Shown in pieces: positions 34,204 to 43,444 of a stretch of DNA of 64,000 bases. Numbering within the stretch: position 1 is the stretch's first letter; every line of letters begins with the position of its first letter. The position numbers were made by a program, and so were the translations under genes. Below the pieces are notes generated by a model that saw only the letters and a list, made by a program, of their open reading frames with translations, ran no database searches and had not been told where the DNA came from. This stretch comes from Nocardia terrae. GTDB lineage: Bacteria; Actinomycetota; Actinomycetes; Mycobacteriales; Mycobacteriaceae. The DNA lies in contig NZ_WRPP01000006.1 of assembly GCF_009760405.1 (NCBI RefSeq), positions 124,001-188,000 on the forward strand, written 5' to 3'.

Positions 34204-35595
34204 ATGACGTCCTCTGCTCGACTGACCGAGATCGTCGCCGACTGGATCGTCGATCAACAGCAACGGCCGTTGCCCGAGGCGATGGACCACCACGTGCGGA
34301 GATTGCTCCTCGATCACCTGGCGGGGGTGGTGGCGAGCGCTCCGCGTGAGGTCAGTACCGCTGTCGGCGGCCACGCCCGGCGCATGTACCCGGGCAACGC
34401 GGCCACCGCCGTGGGGCACGGACGGATGTCGGTACTCGGCGCGGCGCTGGTGAACGGCACCAATGGGCACGGGATCGAGACCGATGAGGGGTACACCCCG
34501 GGGAGCATGCATCCGACGTCGGTGATCCTGCCCGCGGTATTCGCGGTCGCACAGGAGCGGGGAATCAGCGGTTCCCGCGTCCTGACCGCGGCGGCGATCG
34601 GCATGGAACTCGCCTGCCGGATCGCGGCGGCCGGACATCCCGCCACCCGCAATCGGCACTTCCACAACACGCCCGTCGCGGGCGTCTTCGGTGCTGCGGC
34701 AGCGGTTTCGGTGCTCTATGGACTGGATGCGCGGACGACGGCGAATGCGCTCGGCATCGCGGGCTCGCACGCGAGTGGCCTGTTCGAATTCCTCGGGCAG
34801 TCCGCGGAGGTGAAGCGGTTTCATCCGGGCAAGGCCGCCCGCGACGGCATCGCCAGTGTCGATCTGGCGGCGGCGGGCCTGACCGGCCCGACCACGATCC
34901 TCGAGGGGAAGGACGGCTACTTCGCCGCCTACGCGGGAACCGAAGGCGCCGACTGGGATCCGCGCATCGTGACCACGGGGCTCGGTGCGGACTGGGTGCT
35001 GTCGAACACCTACGTCAAGCCCTATCCGTGCTGTCGTCATCTGCACGGGGCGATCGATGCGGCACTCGAGTTGCGCGCGACCCACCGCTTCGATGCCGCG
35101 GCGATCGACTCGGTGCGCGTGGGAACCTTCGCCATCGCGACGAAACACGCTGGGCGGGAGTTGGATACGGTTCTGCAGGCGCAGTTGAGTCTGCCGTTCA
35201 CGGTCGCGGTCGCGTTGCAGCGCGGCGCGGTCACATTGACCGACTTCGATGCGGCGACCCGCGGTGACGCCGACGTGCGCGCGCTGATGGACACCGTGGT
35301 GGTGGAACTCGACGCGGCCGCCGACGCGGCGTACCCGCGCACCGGCCGCCCGGCCGACGTCACGATCACACTGCGCGATGGGGCTCGATACCACTGTCGT
35401 ATCGAACAGCCGCGCGGTGAACCGTCGAACCCGCTGTCCGATGCCGAGCTGGAGGCCAAGGCGCAGGGCCTCGTCGAACCCGTGATCGGTGCCGACGGCG
35501 CCAAGGAATTGATCGCGGCGGCATGGGATTTCGATTCCGCGGACGTCCTCGATGTCCTCGATTCCGCAGTCCGCGTCAGCCTTTCGCGCCAATAG
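34204..35595 (+). CDS. MmgE/PrpD-family protein
   Basis: 463 residues of the family containing 2-methylcitrate dehydratase and cis-aconitate decarboxylase. Recognisable parts: LLLDHLAGVVAS near residue 40, GTNGHGIETDEGY (about 98-110, with His and Asp of the active-site region), the SAEVKRFHPGKAARDGI loop (about 200) and PYPCCRHLHGAIDAA (about 280). Members act on small tri- or dicarboxylates, but substrate range is broad. ATG 34204 has GGAG nearby; an earlier ATG (34144) lacks one. It is first of a three-gene operon behind operator site 2. Confidence 0.88.
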   Translation: MTSSARLTEIVADWIVDQQQRPLPEAMDHHVRRLLLDHLAGVVASAPREVSTAVGGHARRMYPGNAATAVGHGRMSVLGAALVNGTNGHGIETDEGYTPGSMHPTSVILPAVFAVAQERGISGSRVLTAAAIGMELACRIAAAGHPATRNRHFHNTPVAGVFGAAAAVSVLYGLDARTTANALGIAGSHASGLFEFLGQSAEVKRFHPGKAARDGIASVDLAAAGLTGPTTILEGKDGYFAAYAGTEGADWDPRIVTTGLGADWVLSNTYVKPYPCCRHLHGAIDAALELRATHRFDAAAIDSVRVGTFAIATKHAGRELDTVLQAQLSLPFTVAVALQRGAVTLTDFDAATRGDADVRALMDTVVVELDAAADAAYPRTGRPADVTITLRDGARYHCRIEQPRGEPSNPLSDAELEAKAQGLVEPVIGADGAKELIAAAWDFDSADVLDVLDSAVRVSLSRQ

Positions 35596-35628
35596 CCCGC
35601 TGTAAGTCGCTACACCTAGGGAAGTGGT

Positions 35629-36789
35629 ATGACCTCCACATTGAGTGACCGTGAAGCCCTGCTCGAATCCGTTCGGTCCTTCGCGCGCCGACATCTGGCC
35701 GAGGGTGCGCTGGCACGAGCGCACGATCCCGGATATGCCTGGGACATCGCCGAATTGCTCGCCGCGCAGGGGCTGCTCGGACTGACCATCCCGGTCGCGG
35801 ACGGTGGGCAGGGCGCTGCGCTGGCCGATGCCGTCGCCGTGATCCGCGAGATCGCCATGGTGTGCCCGAAGAGCGCCGACATCCTGCAGGCCGGCAATTT
35901 CGGCGCGATCCGCACCTTCGCCGAATTCGGCAGCCCCGAGCAGAAGGCCCGTTTCCTGCCCGATCTGCTGGCCGGTCGGGCGCTGCTCGCGCTGGGGATG
36001 AGCGAACCGGAAGCGGGGTCGGCCGCAACGGAATTGCGGACCACCGCCACCGCGGACGGCGACGGGTACCGCATCGACGGCACCAAGATCTGGGGAACCC
36101 ACAGCGTCGACGCGACCCTGTTCCTGATCTACGTCCGCTTCGGCCCGGGCACCGGCAACATCGGGTCGGTGCTGATCGAGCGGGGCACGCCGGGCTTCCG
36201 CATCGGTGCGCCCTCGACCTTCATGAGCGGCGAGCAGTGGGCGCAGTTGTATTTCGACAACTGCCTGATCCCCAAGGAGAACGTGCTGCTCGGCCCCGGC
36301 GGGTTCAAGAAGCAGATGAGCGGCTTCAACGTCGAACGCATCGGAAACGCTTCTCGCGCCTTGGCGCTCGGCAGGCTGGCCTTCACCATCGCGCGCGACC
36401 ACGTCGCGCAGCGCACCCAGTTCGGACGCACCCTGAATGAATTCCAGGGCCTGCAATGGAAGTTCGCCGAAGTCGCGGTGGCCCTCGATGCCGCCGAGCT
36501 GCTGCTGGATCGGGCGGTGCGCAATGCCGCGGCGGGGCTGCCCTCGGCCTATGAGACCTCGGTGGCCAAGCTGGCCGCGAACGAGGCGGGCTTTCGCGCC
36601 GCGAACGAGGCCATGCAGGCGATGGGCGCGCTCGGGTACAGCTCCGAAACCCTGGTCGAGTACTGCATGCGGCGCACACGCGGCTGGATGATCGCCGGTG
36701 GTTCGGTCGAGATCCTGAAGAACCGCATCGCCGAGGAGATCTTCGGACGCCGCTTCGACCAGCGTGTGCCGGGAACGAGAACCGCATGA
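35629..36789 (+). CDS. Acyl-CoA dehydrogenase
   Basis: 386-residue FAD enzyme introducing an alpha,beta double bond into an acyl-CoA. LGMSEPEAGSAATELRTTA (122-140) and KIWGTHS (153-159) are flavin/substrate-binding motifs; RTQFGRTLNEFQGLQWK (262-278) is the usual helix. The common C-terminal base (Tyr-Glu-Gly-Thr) is replaced by MIAGGSVEI, with Gly357 where Glu is expected. Glu236 in FNVERIG is where isovaleryl- and long-chain-type enzymes carry their base. This may favour a branched substrate. The stop overlaps the next start (ATGA). Confidence 0.9.
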   Translation: MTSTLSDREALLESVRSFARRHLAEGALARAHDPGYAWDIAELLAAQGLLGLTIPVADGGQGAALADAVAVIREIAMVCPKSADILQAGNFGAIRTFAEFGSPEQKARFLPDLLAGRALLALGMSEPEAGSAATELRTTATADGDGYRIDGTKIWGTHSVDATLFLIYVRFGPGTGNIGSVLIERGTPGFRIGAPSTFMSGEQWAQLYFDNCLIPKENVLLGPGGFKKQMSGFNVERIGNASRALALGRLAFTIARDHVAQRTQFGRTLNEFQGLQWKFAEVAVALDAAELLLDRAVRNAAAGLPSAYETSVAKLAANEAGFRAANEAMQAMGALGYSSETLVEYCMRRTRGWMIAGGSVEILKNRIAEEIFGRRFDQRVPGTRTA

Positions 36790-38849
36790 CCGCACAGCCA
36801 GCGATGCTCGCGGACACCGCGCCGGTCTCGTACTCGGCCGAGAACCGGGTCGCGGTACTGACCATCGACAATCCGCCGGTCAATGTCGGCACCGCCGAGG
36901 TGCGGGCCGGTCTGATCGCGGGACTCACGGCCGCACAAGCGGATCCGGATGTCGACAGCATCGTGCTGATCGGGTCCGGCGGACACTTCGTCTCCGGGTC
37001 GGATCTGCGGGAATTCGACGGGCCGGTCCTGGAACCGCAGTTGCCGACGGTGATCGCCGCGATCGAGTCGAGCCGCAAACCTGTTGTGGCGGCGCTGTCC
37101 GGCACCACGCTGGGCGGCGGTTTCGAGCTCGCCCTCGGCTGCGACGGCCGAATCGCAGTGGCCGGGGGCGTGATCGGCCTGCCGGAGATCACCCTGGGCA
37201 TGATCCCGGGCGCCGGCGGCACCCAGCGGCCGCTGCGGCTGGTGGGGCCCGTGCGCACCCTCGAACTGATCACCACGGGGGAGCGGATCCCGGTTGAACA
37301 GGCGCACCGTGAAGGTTTGATCGATCGGATCGTCGCGGGGGACCTGCGGGCGGAGGCGGTGCGCTTCGCTCGTGAACTGCCGGGCAAGCGCGTCCTGCGG
37401 AGCCTGCCGCCACTGGAATCCGAACCGGGTGATCTGGAGCGCGCTGCGGCGGCGATGCTGCGCAGGACCAAGGCCCGCCCGCACGCGGTCGCGGCGGTGG
37501 GTGCGGTGCTGGTCGGGCTGGCCGAGCCGGCCGAGTGCGCGCTGCGCCACGAGCGGGCGGAGTTCAACCGTCTACGGAGGGGCAGCGAGGCATCGGCGCT
37601 GCGGCATCTGTTCTTCGCGCGGCGCACCGTCCGGAAACTGAACCGTCCCTCCGAGCCGCGACGACTCGAACAGGTCGGCGTGGTCGGGGCCGGGACCATG
37701 GGTTCGGGTATCGCGCGGGCATTCGCTGAATCCGGGATCCGCGCAATCGTTTTCGATCAGCAGGACAATGCGGCCGTCAGGGCGAAGGCCCGCCTCGGGG
37801 AAAGCTACCGAACGGCGGTCGAGGCCGGGAAGCTCGATCCGGACGAAGCTCGCCGACGACTGGACCTGTTCGAAACCGCCGGCAACCCCGCGGATCTGGC
37901 AGACTGCGACCTCGTCGTCGAGGCGGTGTTCGAGGACCGGGACGTCAAGCGGGCGGTGCTGAGCCAATTGGATCGGCTGCTTCGGTCCGAAGTGCCGATC
38001 GCTACCAACACCTCCTACCTCGACGTCGACGACCTGGCCACTGCCGTGGGCGACCCGGGCCGCGTGGTGGGGATGCACTTCTTCAGCCCCGCCCACCGCG
38101 CGGAGGTGCTGGAAATCGTGCGGGCGCGCGAGACTTCCCCCTCGGCGCTCGACACCGCGCTCACCGCGGCGAACATCCTGAACAAGGTGCCCATCATCGC
38201 CGGCGTCTGCGACGGTTTCATCGGAAACCGCATCTACAACGCCTACCGGCGCCAGTGCGAGCTCATGCTCGAAGAGGGCGCCCTGCCGGACCAGATCGAC
38301 ACCGCGCTCACCGAATTCGGGTTCGCCATGGGGCCGTTCGCGGTCGCGGATATGTCCGGCCTCGACATCGCCTGGCGGATGCGCACGGCACGAGCGGACC
38401 GCCGCGATCCGCGCGAACGCTACCCCGATGTCGCGGACACCCTGTGCGAGCAAGGGCGATTCGGTCAGAAGAGCGGGGCCGGCTGGTACCGCTACGAGCC
38501 CGGCTCCCGCACCCCGCATGTCGACGACCACGTCCGGACCTTGATCGAAGCATCGTCCGAACGCAAGGGAATCAGCCGCAGAACCTTCTCGGCCGACGAA
38601 ATCGTCGACCGCGCATTGGTGTCCATGGCCAACGAGGCCGCGCTGATCCTCGCGGATCGGGTCGCGGATCGGGCGTCGGACATCGACCTGATGCTGACGC
38701 TGGGCTACGGCTTTCCGGCGTACGAGGGCGGGATCACGCACTGGGCCGGGCGTCAGGATGCCGTGTCGCTGATGCGGCGGGTGCACGCGCTGGCGGTCAG
38801 TACCGGCCATGGTTTCGTCATCGGGGATCTGGACGTCTTCGCGGGATAA
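36786..38849 (+). CDS. Fused enoyl-CoA hydratase / 3-hydroxyacyl-CoA dehydrogenase
   Basis: 687-residue bifunctional beta-oxidation protein. The N-terminal crotonase domain (about 1-200) has oxyanion-hole GGGFELALG and both catalytic glutamates, Glu114 and Glu134 (GLPEITLGMIPGAGGTQR). A Rossmann domain (GVVGAGTMGSGIARAF, about 300) with the catalytic His in VVGMHFFSPAH and two C-terminal dehydrogenase domains follow. It is shorter than E. coli FadB and resembles the compact actinobacterial/peroxisomal type. It catalyses hydration then NAD oxidation of the dehydrogenase product. Overlaps the upstream gene by 4 bp; a terminator follows. Confidence 0.92.
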   Translation: MTAQPAMLADTAPVSYSAENRVAVLTIDNPPVNVGTAEVRAGLIAGLTAAQADPDVDSIVLIGSGGHFVSGSDLREFDGPVLEPQLPTVIAAIESSRKPVVAALSGTTLGGGFELALGCDGRIAVAGGVIGLPEITLGMIPGAGGTQRPLRLVGPVRTLELITTGERIPVEQAHREGLIDRIVAGDLRAEAVRFARELPGKRVLRSLPPLESEPGDLERAAAAMLRRTKARPHAVAAVGAVLVGLAEPAECALRHERAEFNRLRRGSEASALRHLFFARRTVRKLNRPSEPRRLEQVGVVGAGTMGSGIARAFAESGIRAIVFDQQDNAAVRAKARLGESYRTAVEAGKLDPDEARRRLDLFETAGNPADLADCDLVVEAVFEDRDVKRAVLSQLDRLLRSEVPIATNTSYLDVDDLATAVGDPGRVVGMHFFSPAHRAEVLEIVRARETSPSALDTALTAANILNKVPIIAGVCDGFIGNRIYNAYRRQCELMLEEGALPDQIDTALTEFGFAMGPFAVADMSGLDIAWRMRTARADRRDPRERYPDVADTLCEQGRFGQKSGAGWYRYEPGSRTPHVDDHVRTLIEASSERKGISRRTFSADEIVDRALVSMANEAALILADRVADRASDIDLMLTLGYGFPAYEGGITHWAGRQDAVSLMRRVHALAVSTGHGFVIGDLDVFAG

Positions 38850-38863
38850 CCAGAGTCCCTTTC

Positions 38864-38906
38864 GGTCCCGCTCGATCCGACCGGATCGAGCGGGACCTTC
38901 TTCTTT
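38864..38906 (+). terminator. Terminator after the fused beta-oxidation gene
   Basis: Perfect 15-bp stem GGTCCCGCTCGATCC / GGATCGAGCGGGACC, 4-nt loop, followed by TTCTTCTTT. Confidence 0.9.
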
Positions 38907-38941
38907 GCCGAGATACGACCGGAACGAAACAGGTAACAGAA

Positions 38942-38990
38942 CGCCGGCGGGCTGGTCATCTTCCAATCGGATGTGACCAGCCCACCGGCG
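38942..38990 (-). terminator. Terminator after the acyl-CoA synthetase gene
   Basis: 17-bp stem with one mismatch (CGCCGGCGGGCTGGTCA / TGACCAGCCCACCGGCG) just beyond the minus-strand stop at 39001. Confidence 0.75.
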
Positions 38991-39000
38991 TGTGGAGGAA

Positions 39001-41145
39001 TCAGCGGGTGGCGACGGCCAGGGCCGATGCCCCCTCGGGTGTGTTGGTGTCGCTGGCCCGGTGGCGGCGGACGAGAGCGTCGAGCGCGGTCACCCCGGCC
39101 CCGGCGGCGCGGATGGACAGCGGATTCACCTCCGCCTCAATGACATCCGGTGCGTCGACGGCCAGGCGGGAGATGCCGACGAGCGCCCGGGCGAGCGCCT
39201 CGACATCGCCGTCGGGCAGCCCTCGATACCCGGTGAGGACTGCCAGCCCCTTCACCTCCGCGATCATGTCCCGCGCGGTGGGAAGGTCGATCGGGGCGAG
39301 CCGGACCGAGGAGTCGGCGAAAAGCTCAGCCAGGACGCCGCCGGTCGACAGCACCACCATCGGGCCGACCTCGGGTCCGACCCGGTAGCCGATCAGCGCC
39401 TCGGCCAACCCCTTCGGCGCCATCGGCTGGACCAGGACGCGATCGGCTACCAGCCCGGGGTGATGGCGCTCGATATTCCCGGCGATCGTGCGTGCGGCGG
39501 CACGTAGTTCATCGACATCAGCTACACCGAGCACGACCCCGCCCGCGTCGCTCTTGTGCGGAATCTCCTCGGACAGGATCTTCACCGCGACCGGATAGGA
39601 GAACGGCAGGGTGATCTCACCGTCCAGCTCCGAGACGGTCAGCGCGACCGACGGGGCGAATTCGATGCCCTGCGCCGCGAGCAGTCCGGCCGACGCCAGC
39701 TCGTCGAGGACCTCTGCGCCGACATCGAGTCCCGTTGCGGGCACACGAATCTCGCCGATCGTCGCCGGAAGCCGGGCGAAGGCCGAGGCCACCACATCCG
39801 CGCAGGATTCGGGGGTCCGGAAGGCCGGTACCCCGGAGCTGTTGAGCAGATTCGCCGCATCGGGCGCCTCCGGCAGCGCGAAGGCGACGATCGGAACCCG
39901 ATGATCACCGCGTTCGGCGATCGCCTGCACCGCCAGCTCCGGATTCAACCGGGCCGAGGAACCGATCACGAAGACGATCAGGTCGAACTCCCCGCTGTCC
40001 TGCATGGTGGCCAGGGCGGCGGTGACGACGTCGTGGCGTGCGCCCGCCAAACCGAGGTCGGCGATGAGGCTGTGCGGAATCACCGCACCGGCGGCCGCCA
40101 TCGCGGCGACCAGACCGGCGCTGGGGGCGGTGATGCTCAACCCGCGAACGGCCAACTGGTCCACCATGATCGCGGCCCCGCCACCGGTGGTGGTGACCAC
40201 GCCGACACGGGGGCTGCGTGGCCGGTCGCCACCGTCCAGCCGCCGCAGCAGACCCGGAGCCTCGAGCAGGGATTCGAAATTGCTCACTCGGGCGAATCCA
40301 CAGGCGCGCAGGAAGGCATCGGCTTCGCTGTCCGCGCCGGCCAGCGCACCGGTGTGCGAGACGGCCAAGGCGGCGGCTTCATCGGATCGACCGAGTTTGT
40401 AGACAGCGACGGGCTTTCCGGCCCGCGCCGCGGCGCGGGCGAAGGAAGCCAGCTCGGGGGAGTGCCGCAGCGACTCCAGGAACAGGGCGTAAGAGGTGAT
40501 TCCCGGATCGTCGAGCGTCGCCTCGCAGATCTCACCCAAGGAAAGATCGGCCTCGCCCCCGGTGGAGACCAGTCCCGCGAACCCGATGCCCCGCCCCCGC
40601 GCCCGGCTCACCAGCGAACCGATCACACTGCCCGACTGTGATGCGACGAAGACACCGCCCTGCGGGATGTCCGGCTCGCCGAATGCGGCGTTGCCCGTGA
40701 GCATTACGCCGTTACGGGGGTTCACCACACCGAGGCTGCTGGGCCCGACGAGTCGTACCCTGCCCGCCGCGGCGGCCCGCAGCCGGTCCTCACGCTCTCG
40801 GCCGGCCGGTCCGTCCTCGGCGAAACCGGAGGCGAGCACCGTGGCCACGGGGACGCCGAGGCGCGCGCACTCCTCGACCACGTCGATGGCGGTCTCCGCG
40901 CCGGTCATGATGTACACGTGGTCGGGCACCTCGGGCAGCGAAGACAAACTCGGCCAAGCCTTTTCGCCCTGGACGGTATCGCGCTTGGGGTTCACGAAGT
41001 ACGCGGTGCCACGGTATCCCGCCCGCGCGAGGAACTGCTGTGGTCGCCCGGTGGGTTTGGACGGATCGTCGGAAGCCCCGACGATGGCGACACTGCGCGG
41101 CGCGAGTAGGGGTTGTGCGATAGCCGCTCGGCGGTCCTTCTGCAT
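39001..41145 (-). CDS. NDP-forming acyl-CoA synthetase (acetate-CoA ligase family)
   Basis: 714 residues joining acid, CoA and ATP. Domains in order: CoA-binding Rossmann (RSVAIVGASDDPSKP near residue 17), succinyl-CoA-ligase-like domain (FVASQSGSVIG about 165; the likely phosphohistidine in AVSHTGALAG about 263), then an ATP-grasp domain (PVAVKILSEEIPHKSDAGGV, and VEALARALVG near the end). Using the ADP-forming type instead of an AMP-forming FadD is unusual for a catabolic gene set and saves energy. ATG 41145 lies 120 bp from operator site 3 and the gene is divergent from the thioesterase. Confidence 0.9.
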   Translation of the reverse strand: MQKDRRAAIAQPLLAPRSVAIVGASDDPSKPTGRPQQFLARAGYRGTAYFVNPKRDTVQGEKAWPSLSSLPEVPDHVYIMTGAETAIDVVEECARLGVPVATVLASGFAEDGPAGREREDRLRAAAAGRVRLVGPSSLGVVNPRNGVMLTGNAAFGEPDIPQGGVFVASQSGSVIGSLVSRARGRGIGFAGLVSTGGEADLSLGEICEATLDDPGITSYALFLESLRHSPELASFARAAARAGKPVAVYKLGRSDEAAALAVSHTGALAGADSEADAFLRACGFARVSNFESLLEAPGLLRRLDGGDRPRSPRVGVVTTTGGGAAIMVDQLAVRGLSITAPSAGLVAAMAAAGAVIPHSLIADLGLAGARHDVVTAALATMQDSGEFDLIVFVIGSSARLNPELAVQAIAERGDHRVPIVAFALPEAPDAANLLNSSGVPAFRTPESCADVVASAFARLPATIGEIRVPATGLDVGAEVLDELASAGLLAAQGIEFAPSVALTVSELDGEITLPFSYPVAVKILSEEIPHKSDAGGVVLGVADVDELRAAARTIAGNIERHHPGLVADRVLVQPMAPKGLAEALIGYRVGPEVGPMVVLSTGGVLAELFADSSVRLAPIDLPTARDMIAEVKGLAVLTGYRGLPDGDVEALARALVGISRLAVDAPDVIEAEVNPLSIRAAGAGVTALDALVRRHRASDTNTPEGASALAVATR

Positions 41146-41249
41146 GTAGTTCGACTCCTGTGCGTCGGCTGGGCGAGGGGATGGGTCCGGCTCGGGTCAC
41201 GCCCGTGCTGAAGGGGATCCGCTTGCGGAACGCCGACACAACGGTCCCC

Positions 41250-41287
41250 TTGTGGCGATGATTCCATACTCTATAGAGTGTTGTCTA
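41250..41287 (+). promoter_or_regulatory. Promoter with operator ACTCTATAGAGT (site 3) and leaderless start
   Basis: TTGTGG (41250-41255), a 16-bp spacer and TATAGA (41272-41277) form a good promoter. The palindrome (41268-41279) covers the -10. The first base of the thioesterase ATG (41287) is 10 nt after the -10, so the mRNA is probably leaderless. Bound regulator would block RNA polymerase. Confidence 0.65.
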
Positions 41288-42204
41288 TGGAAGTTGAACC
41301 TCCTGGGCGGCAGCCCGTTGACCGGATACCTGAAGTCGACGGCGATGAATCCTCGATCCCGGGGCTGGTGAACCCGGTGCCACTCGTGCAGCGGCTCGCG
41401 CTGACGCAGGAGCGCGATGACAGGTTCATCGGATATCCGCCCTGTGGTTTCGACCAGCGGGTATTCGGCGGCCATCTGGTAGCGCAAGCCCTACTGGCCG
41501 CCGCCGGGACGATCCAACCCGGTCGGGTCGTCAGTTCGCTACACGCCTATTTCCTCCGGTCGGGACGGCCGGAGGAAGCACTGGACTATGCGGTGACGAC
41601 GATTCGAGACGGCAGATCGTCGGCGGTGCGGTCGGTGACCGTCACCCAGGCGGAACGGGTGTTGATGACCTTGTCGGCCTTGTTCGCCGAGCACCGCGAG
41701 GACATCGACACCAGATCGGTACTGCCGCCGCAGGTTCCACGTCCGGAGGATCTGGTTCCCTTGCATGAGCGGCGCACCGCTGTTCCGGATCGATGGGACG
41801 GCATCAATCGTCCGACCCGCGAGCATTGGTGGACGGCCTCGCGTCCGCTCGACGTGCGGTACATCGACGACGACGCACCCGGTCGCAGATTCTGGTTCCG
41901 CGCCGAAGCCGTTGACGGCGGTCCGCAGAATCTGCACCGAGCGATCGTCGCCTTCGCCTCGGATCGCTCACTGCTCCCGGTGATCGTGAAAGAGCGAGGC
42001 GCAGTCGACTCGGCCTCGGTGCCGAAGGTGTCCAGCGTCGATCACGCGCTGTGGTTCCACGGTGACGTGCGTGCGGGGGAGTGGCTGCTGTATGTCCAGG
42101 ACAGTCCCCACAGCACCGAGCGATTCGGCACCGCAAGGGGTTTGATCCACTCCTCGGACGGCGCCGTGGTCGCGTCGGTCGTCCAACAGGGGTTGCTGCA
42201 TTGA
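41287..42204 (+). CDS. Acyl-CoA thioesterase II (TesB type)
   Basis: 305-residue double-hotdog enzyme that frees the acid from acyl-CoA. TesB features: QRVFGGHLVAQALLAA (about 58-73), HAYFLRSGRPEEALDY with the RSG-x-P loop, and a second hotdog ending VDHALWFHGDVRAGEWLLY and SDGAVVASVVQQGLL. ATG 41287 is chosen because the promoter places the transcript start there; no ribosome site is visible. A thioesterase inside a beta-oxidation set may act as a CoA-release valve. It is followed by the thiolase (61 bp). Confidence 0.88.
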   Translation: MEVEPPGRQPVDRIPEVDGDESSIPGLVNPVPLVQRLALTQERDDRFIGYPPCGFDQRVFGGHLVAQALLAAAGTIQPGRVVSSLHAYFLRSGRPEEALDYAVTTIRDGRSSAVRSVTVTQAERVLMTLSALFAEHREDIDTRSVLPPQVPRPEDLVPLHERRTAVPDRWDGINRPTREHWWTASRPLDVRYIDDDAPGRRFWFRAEAVDGGPQNLHRAIVAFASDRSLLPVIVKERGAVDSASVPKVSSVDHALWFHGDVRAGEWLLYVQDSPHSTERFGTARGLIHSSDGAVVASVVQQGLLH

Positions 42205-42265
42205 CCACGGCGAAACCCACCCTCACCGCGGAACCGACCGCGTCGCACACCCTGGAGTCGAGACA

Positions 42266-43444
42266 ATGACGAGCGCATTCCTTTACGACGGCATCCGCAC
42301 ACCGTTCGGCCGCTACGCGGGCGCACTGAGCCATGTCCGCCCCGACGACCTTGCCGCACACCTGCTGCGAACCCTGGTGCACCGCACCGGAATCGACCCC
42401 GCCGCGGTGGACGAGGTCGTGCTCGGCAATGCGAATCAAGCCGGTGAGGACAACCGCAATGTGGCGCGGATGGCGGCGCTGCTGGCGGGCTGGCCCACCG
42501 CGGTACCGGCGACGACGGTCAACCGATTGTGCGGATCGAGCCTGGACGCCGTGCTCCAGGCATCCCGGCTCCTCGAAACCGGTGACGCCTCCCTCGTCGT
42601 GGCCGGGGGCGTCGAGTCGATGAGCCGCGCCCCCTGGGTAATCGCCAAGCCGGTCAAGGGTTTTCCGGTCGGCGACCAGACCATGCAATCGACCACACTG
42701 GGATGGCGAATGGTCAACCCGGCAATGCCGCCGCGCTGGACCGTCTCCTTGGGCGAGAGCACCGAAATCCTCACCGAGCGTTACGGACTCGACCGGGATG
42801 CGCAGGACGAGTTCGCCGTTCGCAGCCACCGCAATGCCGCTCACGCCTGGGACCGGGGCTTCTACGACGATCACGTGGTCCCGGTGCCCGACACCGACAT
42901 CGTGCGCGACGAGTCGCTACGCCCGGACACCTCGATCGAGCAGCTGTCGCGTCTGAAGCCGTCGTTCCGCACCCACGGCACCGTGACCGCCGGCAATGCC
43001 TCGCCGCTCAACGATGGCGCCTCCGCGCTGCTGCTCGGCGACGAGACCGCGGGCGACCGGCTCGGCCTCTCCCCACTGGCCCGCATAGCCGGGCGGGGCG
43101 CGGCGGGTGTCGATCCCGACGTGTTCGGCATCGGTCCGGTGCGTGCCGCCGAGAACGCCCTGCAGCGTGCCGGAATCGGCTGGGGCGATCTCGGCGTCGT
43201 GGAGTTGAACGAGGCTTTCGCCGCGCAGGCGCTCGCCTGCATCGCCGATTGGCCGGACCTGGATCGGCAGATCGTCAATGTCAACGGCGGTGCGATCGCT
43301 CTCGGTCATCCGCTGGGCGCATCGGGCGGCCGCATCGTCAACCAGCTCGCTCGCGAGATGCGGCACCGAAACGCCCGATGGGGACTGGCCGCACTGTGCA
43401 TCGGTGTCGGGCAGGGACTTGCCGTAGTGTTGGAGGGCGCCTGA
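42266..43444 (+). CDS. Acetyl-CoA acyltransferase (thiolase)
   Basis: 392-residue degradative thiolase. The nucleophile Cys89 (VNRLCGSSLDAV), catalytic His348 (GGAIALGHPLGASG) and second Cys378 (ALCIGVGQG) are all present; NEAFAAQALA is the standard signature. The PFGRYAGALS start resembles beta-ketoadipyl-CoA thiolases (PcaF/PaaJ), suggesting a dicarboxylic-type or bulky substrate as one option. It completes the beta-oxidation cycle of the island and is the last complete gene before the right border. Confidence 0.92.
   Translation: MTSAFLYDGIRTPFGRYAGALSHVRPDDLAAHLLRTLVHRTGIDPAAVDEVVLGNANQAGEDNRNVARMAALLAGWPTAVPATTVNRLCGSSLDAVLQASRLLETGDASLVVAGGVESMSRAPWVIAKPVKGFPVGDQTMQSTTLGWRMVNPAMPPRWTVSLGESTEILTERYGLDRDAQDEFAVRSHRNAAHAWDRGFYDDHVVPVPDTDIVRDESLRPDTSIEQLSRLKPSFRTHGTVTAGNASPLNDGASALLLGDETAGDRLGLSPLARIAGRGAAGVDPDVFGIGPVRAAENALQRAGIGWGDLGVVELNEAFAAQALACIADWPDLDRQIVNVNGGAIALGHPLGASGGRIVNQLAREMRHRNARWGLAALCIGVGQGLAVVLEGA

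Noticed and set aside
38992..40641. Long plus-strand frames opposite the acyl-CoA synthetase
   Set aside because: Antisense frames kept open by high GC at third positions; compositions are Gly/Arg-rich and have no family features.
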